Part shown: positions 26,034 through 38,838 of the stretch, piece by piece
Numbering within the stretch: position 1 is the first letter of the stretch
How the letters are laid out: every line of letters starts with the position of its first letter
DNA from: Inia geoffrensis
Lineage: Eukaryota; Chordata; Mammalia; Artiodactyla; Iniidae
Assembly: GCA_036417435.1 (NCBI GenBank)
Contig: CM070910.1
Coordinates: forward strand, 74,508,784-74,572,783
DNA: 64,000 nt
Direction of reading: 5' to 3'
Position numbers and translations under genes: made by a program
The notes under the pieces: generated by a model
What the model saw: only the letters and a program-made list of their open reading frames with translations
Database searches by the model: none
What the model was told of the DNA's origin: nothing

Positions 26034-27769
26034 CAATGAGCGGCTAACTCGATGTGTTTGGACGGGAACATTGAACGATGATTTCCCTACAGGAAGAAGA
26101 ATTCACCAAAGGCTCAGCGTGCCATGCCGGAACGAGATTAGGGCCTGAAGCAATTTTTCGGATTTGCGGTCAGCTCACAAGAAAGCGAGTTGAGAAAAGG
26201 AGATTTTTGGCACTGTAACTCACAATCCTGCGGAGTTCCAAATGACCCCTATCATCCAAAAATTTATTGAAGGAAGACTGTGAAGAGGACTTGAACACGA
26301 CACAGAATTGCAGAAAACAGATATCAGGTGGTAGATAAGAATTGCTCTGAAATCGTAGGAAAAGAGGCAGCAGTTCGACAGTGATGCACTTGGCCAAAAA
26401 GGGCGTATGCGTTTTTTCCTGAATATATTTAGGAAAAAACGCATACGCCCTTTTTGGCCAACCAAGCAAGCCTGCAATGGAAATCCGGACTACAAGGAAG
26501 TCTCACTTCCCACCGATCAAAAGGTCCCTCCGAAAAAAATGTAAAATCCAGAGAGGCAGGACAGGCCATGGAGAACCGGCAGCCTTGTTATGCTGATGGG
26601 CGGGATGTAAATTGCCAACAGCCACTCTGGAGAAGTGGATGGTGTTTCCTGGAACAAAGAAAAAACCAAGCTAGAGAGCCTAGGGCACTTCCACTTATGG
26701 TGCTATAGATTCGGAAAATTTAAATGAAAAAGACAGAGCCACACCAAAGTTTGGGGCTGCTCTGTGTACGGGAACCTTGACTATGGTACAATTTCAATAG
26801 CCCAGAAAGAGAAAAATGGATATAGAAGTTGTGGTGCATCCCTACAATGGAATATCACTCAACAATGAAATCAATGGCCACAGACCAGTAGCAGCATAAT
26901 GAGTGGATTTAGTTACGATGATTCTAAGTGAAATAAGTCACACAGAAAAAGAAAAATCATAAGATATCACTAATACCGGGAATGGAAACACGACTAACCA
27001 TGAACTGCATTTCAAAACACAGCAGAGTCTCACATTTACAAAAGAAATTTATGCTTGCGTAAGGTCAAAGGAGAGTGGGGAGGCTGCATAAAACCAGAGA
27101 TTGACATTAGGACAGATACCATTCCATAAGCCAAATATATATTAGGCAAGACCTACTCCTCGCTCAACCAAATGGACTCAACACCCCGTATTCCATACCT
27201 AGGAATATACCTGACTGTGAAGAAACTTAAAACCCATACATTTATAGGTCCCCATAAGAAAATCACTTGTATACAGCAGCATACACACAGCAGTGTAAAT
27301 AAGCTAAATCCCCTTATAAAAATAAATTTGAAAAAGAAAGCACACGAACTGTGAAATAGAGAGAAATTCTTAAATAAGTCCTTGAGGGCTTGCGAGAAAT
27401 CTTGGATTTACCACCTCTACATCCACAGCTGTGGTAGAGATAAGGCTGGACACTTGGGACTGATACTATTGGTGAGGGAATGCAGACCCTCTGAGGTAAT
27501 GGTGCATGATTCCCATTCCACGGGTCCCAAATCTCCACGTTTAAGGGAATTATCCTTCAGCTAAAATATGCATGGAAAACCCAGAATATGGTCCACGAAG
27601 TGATCAGGCAAAATTTCTAAAATTCATCGCCATTTTCCCCCCCTGTTACTCGAGTTCGCCTTTCCAGATGCGATATTAACATTCTCCCCACTTCGAGAGT
27701 CAGTGCCTTTGACCTCTTGCTTGGCACAGTTTGCAATTTCTGTGGAAGATGAGCAGGAATAAGGAGAAC
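26034..27769 (+). repeat. Satellite monomer M16 (1736 bp)
   Basis: Palindrome 26390-26461 has one mismatch near the centre (ATATTTAGG). Otherwise a close copy of M9. Near 27422 it has ATCCACAGCTGTGGTAG, which resembles the reverse-block form of this site. Confidence 0.95.
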
Positions 27770-29505
27770 CAATGAGCGGCTAACTCGATGTGTTTGGACG
27801 GGAACATTGAACGATGATTTCCCTACAGGAAGAAGAATTCACCAAAGGCTCAGCGTGCCATGCCGGAACGAGATTAGGGCCTGAAGCAATTTTTCGGATT
27901 TGCGGTCAGCTCACAAGAAAGCGAGTTGAGAAAAGGAGATTTTTGGCACTGTAACTCGCAATCCTGCGGAGTTCCAAATGACCCCTATCATCCAACAATT
28001 TATTGAAGGAAGACTGTGAAGAGGACTTGAACACGACACAGAATTGCAGAAAAGAGATATCAGGTGGTAGATAAGAATTGCTCTGAAATCGTAGGAAAAG
28101 AGGCAGCAGTTCGACAGTGATGCACTTGGCCAAAAAGGGCGTATGCGTTTTTTCCTGAATATATTCAGGAAAAAACGCATACGCCCTTTTTGGCCAACCA
28201 AGCAAGCCTGCAATGGAAATCCGCACTACAAGGAAGTCTCACTTCCCACCGATCAAAAGGGACCTCCGAAAAAAATGTAAAATCCAGAGAGGCAGGACAG
28301 GCCATGGAGAACCGACAGCCTTGTTATGCTGATGGGCGGGATGTAAATTGCCAACAGCCACTCTGGAGAAGTGGATGGTGTTTCCTGGAACAAAGAAAAA
28401 ACCGAGCTAGAGAGCCTAGGTCCCTTCCACTTATGGTGCTATAGATTCGGAAAATTTAAATGAAAAAGACAGAGCCAAACCAAATTTTGGGGCTGCTCTG
28501 TGTACGGGAACCTTGACTATGGCACAACTTCAATAGCCCAGAAAGAGAATTATGGATATAGAAGTTGTGGTACATCCCTACAATGGAATATCACTCAACA
28601 ATGAAATCAATGGCCACAGACCAGTAGCAGCATAATGAGTGGATTTAGTTACGATGATTCTAAGTGAAATAAGTCACACAGAAAAAGAAACATCATAAGA
28701 TATCACTAATGCCGGGAATGGAAACATGACTACGCATGAACTGCATTTCAAAACACAGCAGAGTCTCACATTTACAAAAGAAATTTATGCTTGCTTATGG
28801 TCAAAGGAGAGTGGGGAGGCTGCATAAAACCAGAGATGGACATTAGGACAGATACCATTCCATAAGCCAAATATATATTAGACAAGACCTACTCCTCGCT
28901 CAACCAAATCGACTCAACACCCCATATTCCATACCTAGGAATATACCTGACTGTGAAGACACTTAAAACACATACATTTATCGGTCTCCATAAGAAAATC
29001 ATTTGTGTACAGCAGCATACACACAGCAGTGTAAATAAGCTAAATCCCCTTATAAAAATAAATTTGAAAAAGAAAGCACAAGGACTGTGAAATAGAGAGA
29101 AATTCTTAAATAAGTCCTTGAGGGCTTGCGAGAAAACTTGGATTTACCACCTCTACATCACCAGCTGTGGGAGAGATAAGGCTGGACACTTGGGGCTGAT
29201 ACTATTGGTGAGGGAATGCAGACCCTCTGAGGTAATGGTGCATGATTCCCATTCCACGGGTCCCAAATCTCCACGTTTAAGGGAGTTATCCTTCAGCTAA
29301 AATATGCATGGAAAACCCAGAATATGGTCCACGAAGTGATCAGGCAAAATTTCTAAAATTCATCGCCATTTTCCCCACCTGGTACTCGAGTTCGCCTTTC
29401 CAGATGCGATCTTAACATTCTCCCCACTTCGAGAGTCAGTGCCTTTGACCTCTTGCTTGGCACAGTTTGCAATTTCTGTGGAAGATGAGCAGGAATAAGG
29501 AGAAC
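27770..29505 (+). repeat. Satellite monomer M17 (1736 bp), most divergent
   Basis: Palindrome 28126-28197, perfect. The first part is M10-like. From about 28260 on it carries some twenty private substitutions, for example CAAACCAAATTTTGG, GAGAATTATGG, AATGCCGGG, TATCGGTCTCC and CCCCACCTGGTACTC. It stands at the change between two subfamilies. Confidence 0.95.
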
Positions 29506-31241
29506 CAATGAGCGGCTAACTCAATGTGTTTGGATGGGCACATTGAAGGATGATTTCCCTACAGGAAGAAGAATTCACCAAAGGCTCAGCGTGCCATGCC
29601 GGAATGAGATTAGGGCCTGAAGCAATTATTCGGGTTTGCGGTCAGCTCACAAGAAAGCGAGTTGAGAAAAGGAGATTTTTGGCACTGTAACTCACAATCC
29701 TGTGGAGTTCCAAATGACCCCTATCATCCAAAAATTTATTGAAGGAAGACTGTGAAGAGGACTTGAACACGACACAGAATTGCAGAAAACACATATCAGG
29801 TGGTAGATAAGAATTGCTCTGAAATCGTAGGAAAAGAGGCAGCAGTTCGACAGTGATGCACTTGGCCAAAAAGGGCGTATGCGTTTTTTCCTGAATATAT
29901 TCATGAAAAAACGCATACGCCCTTTTTGGCCAACCAAGCAAGCCTGCAATGGAAATCCGCACTACAAGGAAGTCTCACTTCCCACCGATCAAAAGGGCCC
30001 TCCGAAAAAAATGTAAAATCCAGAGAGGCAGGACAGGCCATGGAGAACCGGCAGCCTTGTTATGCTGATGGGTGGGATGTAAATTGCCAACAGCCACTCT
30101 GGAGAAGTGGATGGTGTTTCCTGGAACAAAGAAAAAACCAAGCTAGAGAGCCTAGGGCACTTCCACTTATGGTGCTATAGATTCGGAAAATTTAAATGAA
30201 AAAGACAGAGCCACACCAAAGTTTGGGGCTGCTCTGTGTACGGGAACCTTGACTATGGTACAACTTCAATAGCCCAGAAAGAGAAAAATAGATATAGAAG
30301 TTGTGGTACATCCCTATAATGGAATAGCACTCAACAATGAAATCAATGGCCACAGACCAGTAGCAGCATAATGAGTGGATTTAGTTACGATGATTCTAAG
30401 TGAAATAAGTCACACAGAAAAAGAAACATCATAAGATATCACTAATACCGGGAATGGAAACACGACTACGCATGAACTGCATTTCAAAACACAGCAGAGT
30501 CTCACATTTACAAAAGAAATTTATGCTTGCTTAAGGTCAAAGGAGAGTGGGGAGGCTGCATAAAACCAGAGATTGACATTAGGACAGATACCATTCCATA
30601 AGCCAAATATATATTAGACAAGACCTACTCCTCGCTCAACCAAATCGACTCAACACCCCATATTCCATACCTAGGAATATACCTGACTGTGAAGAAACTT
30701 AAAACCCATACATTTATAGGTCTCCATAAGAAAATCACTTGTGTAGAGCAGCATACACACAGCAGTGTAAATAAGCTAAATCCCCTTATAAAAATAAATT
30801 TGAAAAAGAAAGCACAAGGACTGTGAAATAGAGAGAAATTCTTAAATAAGTCCTTGAGGGCTTGCGAGAAATCTTGGATTTACCACCTCTACATCACCAG
30901 CTGTGGGAGAGATAAGGCTGGACACTTGGGACTGATACTATTGGTGAGGGAATGCAGACCCTCTGAGGTAATGGTGCATGATTCCCATTCCACGGGTCCC
31001 AAATCTCCACGTTTAAGGGAGTTATCCTTCAGCTAAAATATGCATGGAAAACCCAGAATATGGTCCACGAAGTGATCAGGCAAAATTTCTAAAATTCATC
31101 GCCATTTCCCCCCCCTGTTACTCGAGTTCGCCTTTCCAGATGCGATATTAACATTCTCCCCAATTCGAGAGTCAGTGCCTTTGACCTCTTGCTTGGCACA
31201 GTTTGCAATTTCTGTGGAAGATGAGCAGGAATAAGGAGAAC
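29506..31241 (+). repeat. Satellite monomer M18 (1736 bp), ATTCATG subfamily type W
   Basis: Palindrome 29862-29933 is broken by ATTCATGAAA. The first 300 bp still hold private changes (CTCAATGTG, GGATGGGCAC, GAAGGATG). GGGTGGGATG and CCCTATAATGG are shared with M20. Confidence 0.95.
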
Positions 31242-32977
31242 CAATGAGCGGCTAACTCGATGTGTTTGGACGGGAACATTGAACGATGATTTCCCTACAG
31301 GAAGAAGAATTCACCAAAGGCTCAGCGTGCCATGCCGGCACGAGATTAGGGCCTGAAGCAATTATTCGGGTTTGCGGTCAGCTCACAAGAAAGCGAGTTG
31401 AGAAAAGGAGATTTTTGGCACTGTAACTCACAATCCTGCGGAGTTCCAAATGACCCCTATCATCCAAAAATTTATTGAAGGAAGACTGTGAAGAGGACTT
31501 GAACACGACACAGAATTGCAGAAAACAGATATCAGGTGGTAGATAAGAATTGCTCTGAAATCGTAGGAAAAGAGGCAGCAGTTCGACAGTGATGCACTTG
31601 GCCAAAAAGGGCGTATGCGTTTTTTCCTGAATATATTCATGAAAAAACGCATACGCCCTTTTTGGCCAACCAAGCAAGCCTGCAATGGAAATCCGCACTA
31701 CAAGGAAGTCTCACTTCCCACCGATCAAAAGGGCCCTCCGAAAAAAATGTAAAATCCAGAGAGGCAGGACAGGCCATGGAGAACCGGCAGCCTTGTTATG
31801 CTGATGGGCGGGATGTAAATTGCCAACAGCCACTCTGGAGAAGTGGATGGTGTTTCCTGGAACAAAGAAAAAACCAAGCTAGAGAGCCTAGGGCACTTCC
31901 ACTTATGGTGCTATAGATTCGGAAAATATAAATGAAAAAGACAGAGCCACACCAAAGTTTGGGGCTGCTCTGTGTACGGGAACCTTGACTATGGTACAAT
32001 TTCAATAGCCCAGAAAGAGAAAAATGGATATAGAAGTTGTGGTACATCCCTACAATGGAATAGCACTCAACAATGAAATCAATGGCCACAGACCAGTAGC
32101 AACATAATGAGTGGATTTAGTTACGATGATTCTAAGTGAAATAAGTCACACAGAAAAAGAAACATCATAAGATATCACTAATACCGGGAATGGAAACACG
32201 ACTAGGCATGAACTGCATTTCAAAACACAGCAGAGTCTCACATTTACAAAAGAAATTTATGCTTGCTTAAGGTCAAAGGAGAGTGGGGAGGCTGCATAAA
32301 ACCAGAGATTGACATTAGGACAGATACCATTCCATAAGCCAAATATATATTAGACAAGACCTACTCCTCGCTCAACCAAATCAACTCAACACCCCATATT
32401 CCATACCTAGGAATATACCTGACTGTGAAGAAACTTAAAACCCATACATTTATAGGTCTCCATAAGAAAATCACTTGTGTAGAGCAGCATACACACAGCA
32501 GTGTAAATAAGCTAAATCCCCTTATAAAAATAAATTTGAAAAAGAAAGCACAAGGACTGTGAAATAGAGAGAAATTCTTAAATAAGTCCTTGAGGGCTTG
32601 CGAGAAATCTTGGATTTACCACCTCTACATCACCAGCTGTGGGAGAGATAAGGCTGGACACTTGGGACTGATACTATTGGTGAGGGAATGCAGACCCTCT
32701 GAGGTAATGGTGCATGATTCCCATTCCACGGGTCCCAAATCTCCACGTTTAAGGGAGTTATCCTTCAGCTAAAATATGCATGGAAAACCCAGAATATGGT
32801 CCACGAAGTGATCAGGCAAAATTTCTAAAATTCATCGCCATTTCCCCCCCCTGTTACTCGAGTTCGCCTTTCCAGATGCGATATTAACATTCTCCCCAAT
32901 TCGAGAGTCAGTGCCTTTGACCTCTTGCTTGGCACAGTTTGCAATTTCTGTGGAAGATGAGCAGGAATAAGGAGAAC
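31242..32977 (+). repeat. Satellite monomer M19 (1736 bp), ATTCATG subfamily type R
   Basis: Palindrome 31598-31669 carries the ATTCATG mismatch. AAAATATAAATG and AAATCAACTC are shared with M21 (and, apart from a 1-bp loss, M22). Confidence 0.95.
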
Positions 32978-34713
32978 CAATGAGCGGCTAACTCGATGTG
33001 TTTGGACGGGAACATTGAACGATGATTTCCCTACAGGAAGAAGAATTCACCAAAGGCTCAGCGTGCCATGCCGGCACGAGATTAGGGCCTGAAGCAATTA
33101 TTCGGGTTTGCGGTCAGCTCACAAGAAAGCGAGTTGAGAAAAGGAGATTTTTGGCACTGTAACTCACAATCCTGCGGAATTCCAAATGACCCCTATCATC
33201 CAAAAATTTATTGAAGGAAGACTGTGAAGAGGACTTGAACACGACACAGAATTGCAGAAAACAGATATCAGGTGGTAGATAAGAATTGCTCTGAAATCGT
33301 AGGAAAAGAGGCAGCAGTTCGACAGTGATGCACTTGGCCAAAAAGGGCGTATGCGTTTTTTCCTGAATATATTCATGAAAAAACGCATACGCCCTTTTTG
33401 GCCAACCAAGCAAGCCTGCAATGGAAATCCGCACTACAAGGAAGTCTCACTTCCCACCGATCAAAAGGGCCCTCCGAAAAAAATGTAAAATCCAGAGAGG
33501 CAGGACAGGCCATGGAGAACCGGCAGCCTTGTTATGCTGATGGGTGGGATGTAAATTGCCAACAGCCACTCTGGAGAAGTGGATGGTGTTTCCTGGAACA
33601 AAGAAAAAACCAAGCTAGAGAGCCTAGGGCACTTCCACTTATGGTGCTATAGATTCGGAAAATTTAAATGAAAAAGACAGAGCCACACCAAAGTTTGGGG
33701 CTGCTCTGTGTACGGGAACCTTGACTATGGTACAACTTCAATAGCCCAGAAAGAGAAAAATGGATATAGAAGTTGTGGTACATCCCTATAATGGAATAGC
33801 ACTCCACAATGAAATCAATGGCCACAGACCAGTAGCAGCATAATGAGTGGATTTAGTTACGATGATTCTAAGTGAAATAAGTCACACAGAAAAAGAAACA
33901 TCATAAGATATCACTAATACCGGGAATGGAAACACGACTACGCATGAACTGCATTTCAAAACACAGCAGAGTCTCACATTTACAAAAGAAATTTATGCTT
34001 GCTTAAGGTCAAAGGAGAGTGGGGAGGCTGCATAAAACCAGAGATTGACATTAGGACAGATACCATTCCATAAGCCAAATATATATTAGACAAGACCTAC
34101 TCCTCGCTCAACCAAATCGACTCAACACCCCATATTCCATACCTAGGAATATACCTGACTGTGAAGAAACTTAAAACCCATACATTTATAGGTCTCCATA
34201 AGAAAATCACTTGTGTACAGCAGCATACACACAGCAGTGTAAATAAGCTAAATCCCCTTATAAAAATAAATTTGAAAAAGAAAGCACAAGGACTGTGAAA
34301 TAGAGAGAAATTCTTAAATAAGTCCTTGAGGGCTTGCGAGAAATCTTGGATTTACCACCTCTACATCACCAGCTGTGGGAGAGATAAGGCTGGACACTTG
34401 GGACTGATACTATTGGTGAGGGAATGCAGACCCTCTGAGGTAATGGTGCATGATTCCCATTCCACGGGTCCCAAATCTCCACGTTTAAGGGAGTTATCCT
34501 TCAGCTAAAATATGCATGGAAAACCCAGAATATGGTCCACGAAGTGATCAGGCAAAATTTCTAAAATTCATCGCCATTTCCCCCCCCTGTTACTCGAGTT
34601 CGCCTTTCCAGATGCGATATTAACATTCTCCCCAATTCGAGAGTCAGTGCCTTTGACCTCTTGCTTGGCACAGTTTGCAATTTCTGTGGAAGATGAGCAG
34701 GAATAAGGAGAAC
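32978..34713 (+). repeat. Satellite monomer M20 (1736 bp), ATTCATG subfamily type W
   Basis: Palindrome 33334-33405 with the ATTCATG mismatch. It has the M18 variants GGGTGGGATG and CCCTATAATGG. A substitution creates an extra EcoRI site at 33177-33182. Confidence 0.95.
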
Positions 34714-36449
34714 CAATGAGCGGCTAACTCGATGTGTTTGGACGGGAACATTGAACGATGATTTCCCTACAGGAAGAAGAATTCACCAAAGGCTCAGCGT
34801 GCCATGCCGGAACGAGATTAGGGCCTGAAGCAATTATTCGGGTTTGCGGTCAGCTCACAAGAAAGCGAGTTGAGAAAAGGAGATTTTTGGCACTGTAACT
34901 CACAATCCTGCGGAGTTCCAAATGACCCCTATCATCCAAAAATTTATTGAAGGAAGACTGTGAAGAGGACTTGAACACGACACAGAATTGCAGAAAACAG
35001 ATATCAGGTGGTAGATAAGAATTGCTCTGAAATCGTAGGAAAAGAGGCAGCAGTTCGACAGTGATGCACTTGGCCAAAAAGGGCGTATGCGTTTTTTCCT
35101 GAATATATTCATGAAAAAACGCATACGCCCTTTTTGGCCAACCAAGCAAGCCTGCAATGGAAATCCGCACTACAAGGAAGTCTCACTTCCCACCGATCAA
35201 AAGGGCCCTCCGAAAAAAATGTAAAATCCAGAGAGGCAGGACAGGCCATGGAGAACCGGCAGCCTTGTTATGCTGATGGGCGGGATGTAAATTGCCAACA
35301 GCCACTCTGGAGAAGTGGATGGTGTTTCCTGGAACAAAGAAAAAACCAAGCTAGAGAGCCTAGGGCACTTCCACTTATGGTGCTATAGATTCGGAAAATA
35401 TAAATGAAAAAGACAGAGCCACACCAAAGTTTGGGGCTGCTCTGTGTACGGGAACCTTGACTATGGTACAATTTCAATAGCCCAGAAAGAGAAAAATGGA
35501 TATAGAAGTTGTGGTACATCCCTACAATGGAATAGCACTCAACAATGAAATCAATGGCCACAGACCAGTAGCAGCATAATGAGTGCATTTAGTTACGATG
35601 ATTCTAAGTGAAATAAGTCACACAGAAAAAGAAACATCATAAGATATCACTAATACCGGGAATGGAAACACGACTACGCATGAACTGCATTTCAAAACAC
35701 AGCAGAGTCTCACATTTACAAAAGAAATTTATGCTTGCTTAAGGTCAAAGGAGAGTGGGGAGGCTGCATAAAACCAGAGATTGACATTAGGACAGATACC
35801 ATTCCATAAGCCAAATATATATTAGACAAGACCTACTCCTCGCTCAACCAAATCAACTCAACACCCCATATTCCATACCTAGGAATATACCTGACTGTGA
35901 AGAAACTTAAAACCCATACATTTATAGGTCTCCATAAGAAAATCACTTGTGTAGAGCAGCATACACACAGCAGTGTAAATAAGCTAAATCCCCTTATAAA
36001 AATAAATTTGAAAAAGAAAGCACAAGGACTGTGAAATAGAGAGAAATTCTTAAATAAGTCCTTGAGGGCTTGCGAGAAATCTTGGATTTACCACCTCTAC
36101 ATCACCAGCTGTGGGAGAGATAAGGCTGGACACTTGGGACTGATACTATTGGTGAGGGAATGCAGACCCTCTGAGGTAATGGTGCATGATTCCCATTCCA
36201 CGGGTCCCAAATCTCCACGTTTAAGGGAGTTATCCTTCAGCTAAAATATGCATGGAAAACCCAGAATATGGTCCACGAAGTGATCAGGCAAAATTTCTAA
36301 AATTCATCGCCATTTCCCCCCCCTGTTACTCGAGTTCGCCTTTCCAGATGCGATATTAACATTCTCCCCAATTCGAGAGTCAGTGCCTTTGACCTCTTGC
36401 TTGGCACAGTTTGCAATTTCTGTGGAAGATGAGCAGGAATAAGGAGAAC
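34714..36449 (+). repeat. Satellite monomer M21 (1736 bp), ATTCATG subfamily type R
   Basis: Palindrome 35070-35141 with the ATTCATG mismatch. Carries the M19-type variants. Private: GAGTGCATTT near 35581. Confidence 0.95.
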
Positions 36450-38183
36450 CAATGAGCGGCTAACTCGATGTGTTTGGACGGGAACATTGAACGATGATTT
36501 CCCTACAGGAAGAAGAATTCACCAAAGGCTCAGCGTGCCATGCCGGCACGAGATTAGGGCCTGAAGCAATTATTCGGGTTTGCGGTCAGCTCACAAGAAA
36601 GCGAGTTGAGAAAAGGAGATTTTTGGCACTGTAACTCACAATCCTGCGGAGTTCCAAATGACCCCTATCATCCAAAAATTTATTGAAGGAAGACTGTGAA
36701 GAGGACTTGAACACGACACAGAATTGCAGAAAACAGATATCAGGTGGTAGATAAGAATTGCTCTGAAATCGTAGGAAAAGAGGCAGCAGTTCGACAGTGA
36801 TGCACTTGGCCAAAAAGGGCGTATGCGTTTTTTCCTGAATATATTCATGAAAAAACGCATACGCCCTTTTTGGCCAACCAAGCAAGCCTGCAATGGAAAT
36901 CCGCACTACAAGGAAGTCTCACTTCCCACCGATCAAAAGGGCCCTCCGAAAAAAATGTAAAATCCAGAGAGGCAGGACAGGCCATGGAGAACCGGCAGCC
37001 TTGTTATGCTGATGGGCGGGATGTAAATTGCCAACAGCCACTCTGGAGAAGTGGATGGTGTTTCCTGGAACAAAGAAAAAACCAAGCTAGAGAGCCTAGG
37101 GCACTTCCACTTATGGTGCTATAGATTCGGAAATATAAATGAAAAAGACAGAGCCACACCAAAGTTTGGGGCTGCTCTGTGTACGGGAACCTTGACTATG
37201 GTACAATTTCAATAGCCCAGAAAGAGAAAAATGGATATAGAAGTTGTGGTACATCCCTACAATGGAATAGCACTCAACAATGAAATCAATGGCCACAGAC
37301 CAGTAGCAGCATAATGAGTGGATTTAGTTACGATGATTCTAAGTGAAATAAGTCACACAGAAAAAGAAACATCATAAGATATCACTAATACCGGGAATGG
37401 AAACACGACTAGGCATGAACTGCATTTCAAAACACAGCAGAGTCTCACATTTACAAAAGAAATTTATGCTTGCTTAAGGTCAAAGGAGAGTGGGGAGGCT
37501 GCATAAAACCAGAGATTGACATTAGGACAGATACCATTCCATAAGCCAAATATATATTAGACAAGACCTACTCCTCGCTCAACCAAATCAACTCAACACC
37601 CCATATTCCATACCTAGGAATATACCTGACTGTGAAGAAACTTAAAACCCATACATTTATAGGTCTCCATAAGAAAATCACTTGTGTAGAGCAGCATACA
37701 CACAGCAGTGTAAATAAGCTAAATCCCCTTATAAAAATAAATTTGAAAAAGAAAGCACAAGGACTGTGAAATAGAGAGAAATTCTTAAATAAGTCCTTGA
37801 GGGCTTGCGAGATATCTTGGATTTACCACCTCTACATCACCAGCTGTGGGAGAGATAAGGCTGGACACTTGGGACTGATACTATTGGTGAGGGAATGCAG
37901 ACCCTCTGAGGTAATGGTGCATGATTCCCATTCCACGGGTCCCAAATCTCCACGTTTAAGGGAGTTATCCTTCAGCTAAAATATGCATGGAAAACCCAGA
38001 ATATGGTCCACGAAGTGATCAGGCAAAATTTCTAAAATTCATCGCCATTTCCCCCCCTGTTACTCGAGTTCGCCTTTCCAGATGCGATATTAACATTCTC
38101 CCCAATTCGAGAGTCAGTGCCTTTGACCTCTTGCTTGGCACAGTTTGCAATTTCTGTGGAAGATGAGCAGGAATAAGGAGAAC
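36450..38183 (+). repeat. Satellite monomer M22 (1734 bp), ATTCATG subfamily type R
   Basis: Palindrome 36806-36877 with the ATTCATG mismatch. M19-type variants. Lost bases include one A in GGAAATATAAATG and one C in the C-run. GAGATATCTTGG is private. Confidence 0.95.
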
Positions 38184-38638
38184 CAATGAGCGGCTAACTC
38201 GATGTGTTTGGACGGGAACATTGAACGATGATTTCCCTACAGGAAGAAGAATTCACCAAAGGCTCAGCGTGCCATGCCGGAACGAGATTAGGGCCTGAAG
38301 CAATTATTCGGGTTTGCGGTCAGCTCACAAGAAAGCGAGTTGAGAAAGGAGGTTTTTGGCACTGTAACTCACAATCCTGCGGAGTTCCAATGACCCCTAT
38401 CATCCAAAAATTTATTGAAGGAAGACTGTGAAGAGGACTTGAACACGACACAGAATTGCAGAAAACAGATATCAGGTGGTAGATAAGAATTGCTCTGAAA
38501 TCGTAGGAAAAGAGGCAGCAGTTCGACAGTGATGCACTTGGCCAAAAAGGGCGTATGCGTTTTTTCCTGAATATATTCAGGAAAAAAAAGCATACGCCCT
38601 TTTTGGCCAACCAAGCAAGCCTGCAATGGAAATCCGCA
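38184..38638 (+). repeat. Satellite monomer M23, truncated by gap (455 bp)
   Basis: The palindrome lies at 38538-38610 (73 bp, with an altered homopolymer AAAAAAAAGCATACG). It lacks the ATTCATG change of its five left neighbours. Several single-base gains and losses cluster in its last 300 bp, as expected at a poorly supported contig end. Confidence 0.93.
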
Positions 38639-38838
38639 NNNNNNNNNNNNNNNNNNNNNNNNNNNNNNNNNNNNNNNNNNNNNNNNNNNNNNNNNNNNNN
38701 NNNNNNNNNNNNNNNNNNNNNNNNNNNNNNNNNNNNNNNNNNNNNNNNNNNNNNNNNNNNNNNNNNNNNNNNNNNNNNNNNNNNNNNNNNNNNNNNNNNN
38801 NNNNNNNNNNNNNNNNNNNNNNNNNNNNNNNNNNNNNN
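38639..38838. other. Assembly gap, 200 N
   Basis: Exactly 200 consecutive N. A round number like this is the usual placeholder for a scaffolding join of unknown size, so the true distance between the two blocks is not known. The left contig ends 28 bp beyond a palindrome. The right contig begins in the T-rich complement of the L1 tail region. Orientation of the satellite switches across this gap. Confidence 0.99.

Larger units (their letters stand above)
1..38638 (+). repeat. Satellite array, forward block (M1-M23)
   Basis: Twenty-two complete head-to-tail monomers of 1,732-1,736 bp and one truncated monomer, all in one orientation (the strand that carries the L1-like segment in sense). The period was read from anchors that recur in every copy: the CAATGAG start, the GAATTC near offset 66, the 72-bp palindrome at about offset 357, and the C-run followed by CTCGAG near offset 1600. 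Copies differ mostly by scattered substitutions, with few indels. Unit length and L1 content fit the common cetacean satellite, which is family-level recall and not a search result. No non-satellite insertion is visible anywhere in the block. Confidence 0.97.

Noticed and set aside
38538..38638. Inversion breakpoint lying in the palindrome of M23
   Set aside because: The contig continues 28 bp past the palindrome with the normal flank, so the flip is not at the palindrome itself. The real junction is hidden in the gap.
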